NCBI GenBank assembly: GCA_017458805.1
Contig: JAFTAC010000467.1
Span: forward strand, 1-7,531
DNA length: 7,531 nucleotides
DNA from: Victivallales bacterium
GTDB taxonomy: Bacteria > Verrucomicrobiota > Lentisphaeria > Oligosphaerales > Oligosphaeraceae
Reading direction: 5' to 3'
This document shows positions 1 to 5,557 of the stretch, piece after piece. Below the pieces are notes generated by a model that had not been told where the DNA came from, made no database searches, and was given only the letters and a program-made list of their open reading frames with translations. The first letter of the stretch is position 1. Every line of letters begins with the position of its first letter. The position numbers and the translations under genes were made by a program.

Positions 1-61
1 GATTCGAACCCCTGACCCCTACGTTGCGAACGTAATGCTCTACCAACTGAGCTACAGCCCC
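1..61 (-). tRNA. tRNA-Ala (anticodon CGC), 3' end cut by window edge
   Basis: Read on the minus strand, the sequence folds as a tRNA. The acceptor 5' strand is GGGGCTG (61-55) and the D arm is GCTC/GAGC. The anticodon stem TTACG/CGTAG has one G-U pair at its base. The seven-base loop TTCGCAA puts the anticodon CGC at 28-26, which reads the Ala codon GCG. The T arm begins AGGGG TTCGAAT. The 5' part, with GGGGCTGTAGCTCAG, is typical of bacterial tRNA-Ala. The 3' acceptor strand, where the U of the G3-U70 alanine identity pair would lie, is outside the window. The gene lies 15 bp downstream of tRNA-Lys and probably shares its transcript. Confidence 0.93.
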
Positions 62-76
62 AACGGTTTAACAAAA

Positions 77-152
77 TGGTGCCCCCGGGCGGATTCGAAC
101 CGTCGACCAACTGATTAAGAGTCAGCTGCTCTACCGACTGAGCTACGGAGGC
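77..152 (-). tRNA. tRNA-Lys (anticodon CTT), complete with encoded CCA
   Basis: A full 76-nt cloverleaf is visible on the minus strand. The acceptor is GCCTCCG paired with CGGGGGC, with one U-G pair at 4-69. The D arm is GCTC/GAGC and the anticodon stem is GCTGA/TCAGT. The loop CTCTTAA gives anticodon CTT (119-117), which reads the Lys codon AAG. The variable loop is TGGTC, the T loop is TTCGAAT, and discriminator A plus CCA is encoded at 80-77. One oddity is that T-stem strands GACGG and CCGCC leave an A50-C64 mismatch. It lies upstream of tRNA-Ala in the same orientation with a 15-nt spacer, so the two are likely one transcription unit. Confidence 0.96.
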
Positions 153-170
153 ATTCCTTTTATAGAATGG

Positions 171-203
171 AATATAATATACCCAGTAAAAACTCTTTTG
201 CAA
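171..203 (-). promoter_or_regulatory. Probable promoter of the tRNA-Lys/tRNA-Ala unit
   Basis: On the minus strand, a TTGCAA box (203-198) is followed after 16 bp by TATATT (181-176), or after 18 bp by TATTAT (179-174). The tRNA-Lys 5' end follows about 22-24 bp further on. This is the spacing expected for a sigma70-type promoter of a stable RNA operon with a short 5' leader. The region is AT-rich, so chance matches are possible and the exact -10 box is ambiguous. Confidence 0.5.
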
Positions 204-235
204 ATGATTTTCCCACAAAAAAACGTGAGAAACGA

Positions 236-255
236 AAAAAGTTTGAAGACTTTTT
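236..255. promoter_or_regulatory. AT-rich inverted repeat upstream of the plus-strand promoter
   Basis: AAAAAGT (236-242) and ACTTTTT (249-255) are perfect 7-bp inverted arms around a 6-bp centre. They end 13 bp before the TTGACA box at 269. The surrounding stretch also has A-runs at 217-223 and 235-240. This could be a regulator binding site or UP-element-like AT-rich DNA for the promoter. The arms are low complexity, so chance is a serious alternative. Confidence 0.25.
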
Positions 256-268
256 CGCTAGAAGCCGT

Positions 269-298
269 TTGACATGGACGGGAAAAACAGCATATTAT
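269..298 (+). promoter_or_regulatory. Near-consensus sigma70-type promoter for the DUF6807 gene
   Basis: A perfect -35 hexamer TTGACA (269-274) is followed after 18 bp by TATTAT (293-298). A perfect TATAAT overlaps it at 296-301 but would give a 21-bp spacer. Transcription would start near 305, leaving a leader of about 85 nt before the ATG at 390. There is no other good promoter-like pair in this intergenic region on this strand. The downstream gene's codon bias fits a strong promoter. Confidence 0.7.
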
Positions 299-315
299 AA
301 TATGGAAAAGTGTAG

Positions 316-351
316 GCAGGGGTTTCAAGGTAGCCTTGATGATACGCCTGC
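316..351 (+). promoter_or_regulatory. Stem-loop in the 5' leader of the DUF6807 gene
   Basis: TCAAGG (325-330) and CCTTGA (334-339) form a perfect 6-bp stem closed by a 3-nt loop TAG. Outside it, GCAGG (316-320) pairs with CCTGC (347-351), giving a two-tiered hairpin with a small internal loop. It lies in the predicted untranslated leader, 38 nt before the start codon. No U-run follows, so it is not a canonical terminator. It may stabilise the mRNA or be a protein-binding element. It matches no riboswitch class I can recognise. Confidence 0.4.
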
Positions 352-371
352 TCAATAAATGACCTCAAAAC

Positions 372-380
372 AAGGAAGGA
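372..380 (+). promoter_or_regulatory. Strong Shine-Dalgarno site fixing the ATG at 390
   Basis: AAGGAAGGA (372-380) contains two overlapping SD-like cores and ends 9 nt before the ATG at 390. It supports this start for the DUF6807 protein. Most other genes of the window lack a comparable site. Confidence 0.75.
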
Positions 381-389
381 ACAAGACAA

Positions 390-1571
390 ATGGCAATCAA
401 AATCACAGTCAAAGCTGGCGCACATGACCGCAAGAACGCGCCGATCGCAGTCGCCCTGGACGCTGACGTCGCCCCCGGCAGCTATGCATTGTATGACGGT
501 GCAGGCGAAATCCCCTGCCAGGTCATCGAGTGCGACGGCAAGAAGCAGGCCATCTTCGTCATCGCCAATCTCGCGGCCAACACGGAGGCCGTCTATACCC
601 TCGGCGAAGCAAAGACATTCGAAAACGCCCTGGAACTCAAGTTCAACGGCTCCAAGAAATACGACCCTGAATGCATCGACATCTTCGCGCACGGCAAGCT
701 CTTTACGACCCTGCACTACGGCGATGCCTGGACACGCCCCTTCCTGCACCCCGTCATCGGCCCCAGCGGTGCCAACGTCACCCGCACCTATCCGCTGGTG
801 CTCGACCTCCCAGGCGAGACCCGTGACCACCACCACCAGAAGAGTTTCTGGACGGCGTGGGGCGACCTCTCCGTCAACGGCGTCGAACACGACGACAACT
901 GGTCGGAAAGCTGGAACGGCCACGGCTCCATCCTCTGCAAGTCCTGCGACATCGTCGAGGCGGGCCCCGTTCGCGGCAAAATCCTCATGCAGCTTGACTG
1001 GCTCTCCAAGGACGGCATCAAGGTCATGGAAGAGACCCGCACCTACACCTTCTACCTGCTGAACGACAACGAGCAGGCCGTTGACCTGAAGGTCGCCTTC
1101 AAGGCCACCGAAGGCGATGTCACCTTCGGCGACACCAAGGAAGGCGGCATCTGCGCCATCCGCGTCGCCTCCTCCATGGACGCCACGGGCAAGGGCACCA
1201 TCGTCAACTCCTACGGTGCCGTGGGCGAGAGCGAGACCTGGGGCAAGCGCGCCGAATGGTGCGACTACTACGGCCCCGTGGCGGACGGCTCCATCGCGGG
1301 CATCACCATCATGGACAATCCCGACAACTTCCGCTTCCCGACCTACTGGCACGTGCGCAACTACGGCCTCATGACCGCCAACCCCTTCGGCACCTCCTAC
1401 TTCTACAACGACAAGGCCAAGGACGGCTCCTACACCATCAAGAAGGATGCGCTCTTCGTCTTCCAGTACCGCGTCTTCATCCACAGCGGAAGCACCGCTG
1501 AAGCCACCGTGGGCAACCGCTACCACGACTACATCAACCCCGCAGCCGCCACCGCAACCGTCGAAGCGTAG
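390..1571 (+). CDS. DUF6807 family protein (PmoA-like, PF14100)
   Basis: This 393-residue protein looks like a full-length DUF6807 protein. The Pfam name 'methane oxygenase PmoA' is misleading: nothing here resembles the membrane subunit of particulate methane monooxygenase. Recognisable family blocks are HPVIGPSGANVTRTYPL (120-136), a histidine cluster DHHHQKSFW with HHH at 147-149 followed by W154 and W157, DTKEGG (248-253), WGKRAEWCDYYGPV (284-297) and DNPDNFRFPTYWHVRNYG (309-326) ending in NPFG. The fold is probably beta-rich and the histidines may bind a metal or substrate, but the reaction is unknown to me. There is no signal peptide or membrane segment, so it should be cytoplasmic, while many relatives are exported. 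Codon use is strikingly biased to C-ending codons (AAC, GAC, TTC, ATC, TAC), unlike the next gene. With the consensus promoter and good SD this suggests high expression. It is probably monocistronic, followed by a GC-rich repeat spacer. Confidence 0.85.
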   Translation: MAIKITVKAGAHDRKNAPIAVALDADVAPGSYALYDGAGEIPCQVIECDGKKQAIFVIANLAANTEAVYTLGEAKTFENALELKFNGSKKYDPECIDIFAHGKLFTTLHYGDAWTRPFLHPVIGPSGANVTRTYPLVLDLPGETRDHHHQKSFWTAWGDLSVNGVEHDDNWSESWNGHGSILCKSCDIVEAGPVRGKILMQLDWLSKDGIKVMEETRTYTFYLLNDNEQAVDLKVAFKATEGDVTFGDTKEGGICAIRVASSMDATGKGTIVNSYGAVGESETWGKRAEWCDYYGPVADGSIAGITIMDNPDNFRFPTYWHVRNYGLMTANPFGTSYFYNDKAKDGSYTIKKDALFVFQYRVFIHSGSTAEATVGNRYHDYINPAAATATVEA

Positions 1572-1575
1572 CTAC

Positions 1576-1677
1576 CCTCCTGTCCTGTGTGCGGGGCTCT
1601 GGAGGCGCGCCTCCTGTCCTGTGCACGGGGCTCTGGAGCCGCGCCTCCTGTCCTGTGCGCAGGGCTCTGGCGCCGCG
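1576..1677. repeat. Three 34-bp direct tandem repeats between two genes
   Basis: Units lie at 1576-1609, 1610-1643 and 1644-1677 with no gaps. By eye neighbouring units differ at three positions and the outer two at four. All share the first 14 bases (CCTCCTGTCCTGTG) and the core GGGCTCTGG. The first unit boundary forms a perfect 14-bp palindrome GGAGGCGCGCCTCC (1601-1614), and the second is a near copy. The unit length is not a multiple of three, so the array cannot encode a repeated peptide. It fills most of the 133-bp spacer after the DUF6807 stop codon. GC-rich hairpins could stop or pause transcription, but no U-run follows. No gene is visible in 1572-1704. Confidence 0.92.
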
Positions 1678-1704
1678 CTTTAATGAACCAGTAGAACACT
1701 CAGT

Positions 1705-3483
1705 ATGATATACCTAGACACAAAGCCGACATGGCGCAGCATGGTGCTGTTGGTCGTGACAACGGCGGTGGTCTATCTGCTGGGGCTGGGGATCAACGAG
1801 ATGCGTTTTAGCGACGAGGCCCTGCTGGGAGCCTTTTCACAGGACTTCGCCGCTGGCAACTCGCTGTTCAAGACACTTATCTACGGGCACCACGTGGCAG
1901 GGTTCCCTCTGTATTCGTGGTGCGCGGTGGCATGTTCGTGCTTCGGGCAAGCCAACGCCTTCACCTTTCGCCTGCCAGCGGTGCTGTCACTGTTCGTGCT
2001 TGCGCTGGCAAGTGGACACATCGCAAAAAAGGTGCAGTCCCCCTATGCGGGGCTGATAGCCACTGCCATCACGCTGACAAGCGTCCTGAGCTTTCACACT
2101 GCACAGACTGCGCACAACGACATGGTGGTGTCTGCCCTGCTGTCGCTGGCGTGGTACACCACCTACCTGCAAGGGTGGAAGGCGCATCGCTGGTGGCTTG
2201 CGTGGGGCATAGCCCTCCTACTGGTGCTGCTGGCCTCGTTCGGCGCGGGGCTGAAGGCGCTTCTCGTCTTCTACGCCCCCTACTTCTTCATGGGGCGTCG
2301 CCTGCGCAGCATTGACTTCCTGCAATCCAAGCCACACCTTTTCTTTGCGCTGCTTCTGACCGTCTGCCTCTCGCTCTGGATTTACTTCATCCCTGAGCAG
2401 CCCTTCATCCCCTGGAACGCGCTGTCGGTCGTGCGTTCGCCAGAAACCTTTGGAAGCTATTGCCGCCATCTGGTGAGCATGCTTCCCAAAACCCTCTGCT
2501 ACCTCTTTCCCTGGACCTTCCTGGCCTGGGCGCCCTTCTGCATGGCCCTGCGCCAGTTCGAGAACGAATCATACGCATGCCGATTCCTGCGTGCCATCGT
2601 CGTAACCAACGCGGTGATGTTCTGGCTGATGCCTGGCGGCTCTCCGCTCCATCTTCTGCCCGTGCTGGGGCCCATGGCGGTGCTGATAGGCGTCTATTCG
2701 GAAATCGTCGTGCGACGCTACAAGGACTTCTTCGGCTCTCTAATAACGCTTGGCAACCGCCTGTGCCTCATCCTGGCCTCTCTGCTTTGCCTGTTCTGGG
2801 GGGCCACCTTCGTCGATGTCGTCCATTTTGACGAACTCAGCAGAAACAGCGCCATCCTCTGCCTGGTGTGCGCCCTCTGCTCGGCACTCGTCACCGCCAT
2901 CATGCTGTTCAGCAAGAAGGAGACCCGTCCCTTCCGCACGATGCTGCTCTGGGCAATCTTCAGCTGGGCCATCCTGGACATGAGCACCCTCTCCGTCATC
3001 AAGCACTGGTACAACATGGACCGTGAAATCAGCGGGCTGACGCTGGCGGGATGGCCCGAAGAAATCCCCACCCTAGCTTCCGACGCCTTTAACTACCTTC
3101 AGCCTGCGCCGCTGAAAAAACGAATGGAGCATGAGAACATCTCGAAAATCTACATGGTCTTGTCGAACACAAAGCAGCGAAATGCGACGCTGGTGGAGAC
3201 ATTCTACATGCAGGCTCCCATTCGCCAGATAGCCGATCTCGCTACGGAACTGCCCGACGACGAAGAGGTTGTCTTTTTGCTCAGCCCGTTCCTGCCCGCC
3301 GACACAAAACGCGAGTGGACTTCGCTTAGCAAGCCCGCGCATCTGGGGACGCGCCGCCAAGTCGATTTGGCGTTGCAGGGTTCCCGTCCCATCCTCTCCT
3401 TCCATGCGGAAACCACCCCGCCGCAAACAGCCTATCAGGGGCTTCCCGAGCTGAAGCTCTACAGAGGCCAAATGAAGCAATAG
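1705..3483 (+). CDS. ArnT/PMT-like GT-C membrane glycosyltransferase
   Basis: A 592-residue polytopic membrane protein. The first hydrophobic segment (about 13-30) is followed by a loop with SDEAL (D37, E38), the place of the catalytic acidic pair in GT-C enzymes. Then come GFPLYSW (66-72), equivalent to the family's kPPLlyW motif, and FRLPAVLS (88-95), the usual RLP motif. HTAQTAHNDM (131-140) carries the second conserved acidic position (D139). About ten further hydrophobic stretches follow to about 427, including SPLHLLPVLGPMAVL (313-327), equivalent to the carrier-lipid loop. A soluble tail of about 165 residues ends the protein. Family members move a sugar from a polyprenyl-phosphate carrier to lipid A, protein or glycan on the outer face of the membrane; the acceptor here is unknown. 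The ATG at 1705 has no SD; M13 (1741) is an alternative start. It ends 14 nt before rlmN, suggesting co-transcription. Confidence 0.82.
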   Translation: MIYLDTKPTWRSMVLLVVTTAVVYLLGLGINEMRFSDEALLGAFSQDFAAGNSLFKTLIYGHHVAGFPLYSWCAVACSCFGQANAFTFRLPAVLSLFVLALASGHIAKKVQSPYAGLIATAITLTSVLSFHTAQTAHNDMVVSALLSLAWYTTYLQGWKAHRWWLAWGIALLLVLLASFGAGLKALLVFYAPYFFMGRRLRSIDFLQSKPHLFFALLLTVCLSLWIYFIPEQPFIPWNALSVVRSPETFGSYCRHLVSMLPKTLCYLFPWTFLAWAPFCMALRQFENESYACRFLRAIVVTNAVMFWLMPGGSPLHLLPVLGPMAVLIGVYSEIVVRRYKDFFGSLITLGNRLCLILASLLCLFWGATFVDVVHFDELSRNSAILCLVCALCSALVTAIMLFSKKETRPFRTMLLWAIFSWAILDMSTLSVIKHWYNMDREISGLTLAGWPEEIPTLASDAFNYLQPAPLKKRMEHENISKIYMVLSNTKQRNATLVETFYMQAPIRQIADLATELPDDEEVVFLLSPFLPADTKREWTSLSKPAHLGTRRQVDLALQGSRPILSFHAETTPPQTAYQGLPELKLYRGQMKQ

Positions 3484-3497
3484 CATCCTTCTGAACC

Positions 3498-4580
3498 ATG
3501 AGCAAACCTTCCATACGAGAAACGGATGAGAGTACACTCACAGCGTGGCTCAAGTCCCACAACCAGCCAGCCTTCCGTGCCAAGCAGATACGCGACTGGT
3601 TCTTCAGCAAAATGGCCGTCAGCTTCGACGACATGGCCAATGTGCCCAAAGCCCTCCGCGAGGAGCTGGCGCAGGACTTCACACCATGTTCGCTCACGCC
3701 ATCAACCGTCCTGCGCGCAGATGACGGCACGGTGAAATGGGCTTCGGAGTTGTCTGACGGCGCCAAGGTCGAAACTGTGCTGATACGCGCGCCCGAACGG
3801 AGCACCGTCTGCATCAGCACCCAGGTGGGCTGTCCCGTGCGCTGCGCCTTCTGCGAAAGCGGACGCCTCGGTCTCGTGCGCAACCTCAAAAGCGTGGAAA
3901 TCATCGACCAGGTCATCATCGCCTCCCACGAGCTGGGGCACCGCATCGACAACGTGGTGGTCATGGGCACAGGCGAGCCCATGTTCAACCTGGACAACCT
4001 CATCCCCGCGCTGAACTACCTTTGCGACATGGAGAACGGACTGGGCATCAGCGCACGGAACATCACCGTTTCCACAAGCGGCATCCCCAACGGCATCCGC
4101 CGCCTGGCCGACCAGCACCGCCCCTGGAACCTGGCACTCTCGCTCCATGCTCCCAACGACAAAATACGCTCCCAGCTCATCCCCGAGAAAAACCGCCACC
4201 GCATCGCAGAGATTCTGGCGGCGTGTACGGAATACCGTGAGGCAACGGGGCGCATGATCACCTTCGAGTACGTGCTGATTGACGGGATGAACGCCTCCGA
4301 AGGCAACGCAAGGGATTTGGCCAGGCTCGCCCATCTCGCCCGTGCCAAGGTCAACCTGATTCCGCTCAACAACGGCTCCACTACATGGAAGGCACCTTCA
4401 AAAGAGCAGTGCCAGCAGTTCCTTGACATCCTCACTGCAAGCGGCCTACAGGCCACCATCCGCCTTCGCAAAGGAGACAAAATCAAGGCAGCATGCGGGC
4501 AGCTGGTCGCCAAGAAGAGCCCAGAAAAACCAGACACACCACCGAATGAGGCTAAACCACCGAGGAGGGATAAGAAATAA
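3498..4580 (+). CDS. rlmN: RlmN/Cfr-family radical SAM 23S rRNA (adenine-C2) methyltransferase
   Basis: This 360-residue protein matches RlmN along its length. Family members methylate A2503 of 23S rRNA (and A37 of some tRNAs) at C2 in the cytoplasm. The N-terminal accessory domain has FRAKQIRDWFF (26-36) and FDDMANVPKALREEL (43-57). The radical SAM cluster motif is CPVRCAFC (C112, C116, C119). C105, seven residues before it, matches the conserved catalytic Cys, and C333 in AACGQL (331-336) matches the methyl-carrying Cys. GTGEP (157-161) and LALSLHAPND (212-221) are the SAM-binding and serine-containing blocks; NLIPLNN (286-292) follows. After C119 the loop reads ESGRLGLVRNL rather than the common ATGxxGfxRNL, a form I associate with an RlmN/Cfr-like clade of PVC bacteria, so C2 specificity is likely but not proven. 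A Lys/Pro-rich tail (338-360) is unusual. No SD precedes the ATG; the start fits the conserved N-terminus. The stop overlaps the next ATG. Confidence 0.92.
   Translation: MSKPSIRETDESTLTAWLKSHNQPAFRAKQIRDWFFSKMAVSFDDMANVPKALREELAQDFTPCSLTPSTVLRADDGTVKWASELSDGAKVETVLIRAPERSTVCISTQVGCPVRCAFCESGRLGLVRNLKSVEIIDQVIIASHELGHRIDNVVVMGTGEPMFNLDNLIPALNYLCDMENGLGISARNITVSTSGIPNGIRRLADQHRPWNLALSLHAPNDKIRSQLIPEKNRHRIAEILAACTEYREATGRMITFEYVLIDGMNASEGNARDLARLAHLARAKVNLIPLNNGSTTWKAPSKEQCQQFLDILTASGLQATIRLRKGDKIKAACGQLVAKKSPEKPDTPPNEAKPPRRDKK
4563..4570 (+). promoter_or_regulatory. Shine-Dalgarno site for the nuclease gene, inside the rlmN 3' end
   Basis: AGGAGGGA-type purine run within 4561-4570, ending 9 nt before the ATG at 4580. 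It lies inside the rlmN coding sequence and, with the TAATG stop/start overlap, indicates translational coupling of the two genes. Confidence 0.7.
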
Positions 4581-5527
4581 TGGCTGAAATCACCAATGAC
4601 TTGACTTGGTCCATCTCCAGGGCTGGCCTGTTCCAAAGCTGCCAGCGCGCCTACTACTACCGCTACTACGGCTACTGGGGCGGCTGGAAGTTCGATGCGG
4701 ACGAAAAGGCGAAGCTGCTCTATGTCCTGCGGAACGTCAAGCCGATGATTCTCTGGGCGGGCACCATCGTCCACGAGACCATCAAAGACGCTCTTACAAG
4801 ATATGCGGCGACTGGCGAAGTGCCGACTCCGCCCGCCCTCCAGCAGCATGCCACGGAGCTACTACGGGCTGGTTGGCTTGAAACCATCAACAAAGAATGG
4901 CAGGAGCGTCCTTCCAAGAAGACCAACCTCTTCGAACTCTACTATGGCGACGGTGAGAACTACGGCGAGTGCAAGAAGTTGCCGCGCGAGCAGACCGATG
5001 CCATCAAGGAGCGCGTGATGTCCGCGCTGGACGCCTTTTCGCGCAGCCAAGTGCTCAAGGATATTCTCGCCACATCGACCAAGCAATGGCAGCCCATCGA
5101 CGCCAACCTCTTCTTCATGCTGGATGACATCAAGGTCTGGGCGTGCCCCGATTTCGCCTACACGGACGCATCCTCCATCCTCCACATCATCGACTGGAAG
5201 ACGGGCAAGGAGCACCCTGCGCAACTGCGTCTCCAACTGGCGTGCTATGCCCTCTACGCCATCAAGACATTGAATGTTCCGCTAGAGAATGTCGCCATCC
5301 ATGGTGTCCTGCTCAACGACTTCGGGCGCCGCTCCGACTACCAGGTGGACCAGGCTCTCATCGACAGCGTCACCAGCCAAATCAAGGTCAGCTTCAACGC
5401 GATGAAGAAGAAGCTGAAAGACGCCGAAAAGAACCTGGCAGTGGAGGATGATTTCCCCTGCAATCCTTCGGATTTCAACTGCTCCACCTGCCCCTTCCTG
5501 CGGGTCTGCCCCGCCGTCCAGCAATAA
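4580..5527 (+). CDS. PD-(D/E)XK nuclease with predicted 4Fe-4S cluster (Cas4/AddB-like)
   Basis: This 315-residue protein has the order of motifs of RecB-family nucleases (PDDEXK_1, PF12705, the group with Cas4 and AddB). An N-terminal SRAGLFQSCQRAYYYRYY (13-30) matches the 'S..sL..CpRkYyyrY' entry. GTIVHETIKDAL (61-72) holds the conserved His (H65). The catalytic core is D191 in CPDF, then IIDWK (D205-x-K207) and the QxxxY motif (Q219, Y223). C21 together with C301, C304 and C310 (CxxCx5C) fits the four ligands of a 4Fe-4S cluster pinning the ends of the domain; C294 is an extra nearby Cys. All active-site residues are present, so it should cut DNA, probably single-stranded ends or flaps by family analogy. 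No helicase domain is fused. It overlaps rlmN by 1 nt and precedes an SNF2 gene by 30 nt. It is not a CRISPR Cas4 on the evidence here: no array or cas1/cas2 is visible. The exact role is unknown. Confidence 0.85.
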   Translation: MAEITNDLTWSISRAGLFQSCQRAYYYRYYGYWGGWKFDADEKAKLLYVLRNVKPMILWAGTIVHETIKDALTRYAATGEVPTPPALQQHATELLRAGWLETINKEWQERPSKKTNLFELYYGDGENYGECKKLPREQTDAIKERVMSALDAFSRSQVLKDILATSTKQWQPIDANLFFMLDDIKVWACPDFAYTDASSILHIIDWKTGKEHPAQLRLQLACYALYAIKTLNVPLENVAIHGVLLNDFGRRSDYQVDQALIDSVTSQIKVSFNAMKKKLKDAEKNLAVEDDFPCNPSDFNCSTCPFLRVCPAVQQ

Positions 5528-5557
5528 TCCACCTTTCTAACCAGGATTAACAGTGTC

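Noticed and set aside
167..358. Small plus-strand frame, including an 18-codon version starting at ATG 302, in the leader
   Set aside because: The longer frame spans the promoter, and the short one has no SD and no recognisable leader peptide pattern; the stem-loop explains the sequence better.
258..1526. Long minus-strand open frame (422 codons) opposite the DUF6807 gene
   Set aside because: It is rich in Val, Ala, Gly, Asp and Glu runs with no domain, and is the mirror of the C-ending codon bias of the real gene on the plus strand.
1576..1677. CRISPR array
   Set aside because: Repeats are directly abutting with no unique spacers, only three copies, and no cas genes are visible. The Cas4-like nuclease is a RecB-family relative and not evidence by itself.
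1601..1677. Rho-independent terminator after the DUF6807 gene
   Set aside because: GC-rich palindromes are present but no T-run follows any of them, so only a weak or factor-dependent stop could be argued.
1447..1683. Plus-strand frame running through the tandem repeats
   Set aside because: It overlaps the DUF6807 gene out of frame, and the 34-bp unit shifts frame in each copy, so it does not encode a repeated peptide.
1680..1709. TTAATG/TATGAT promoter-like pair before the glycosyltransferase gene
   Set aside because: The -10 box overlaps the ATG at 1705 and the -35 match is weak; it would only make sense if translation began later, at 1741.
3702..4849. Minus-strand frames opposite rlmN and the nuclease start (3702-4334, 4016-4849)
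   Set aside because: They have no family features and lie opposite well-supported conserved genes.
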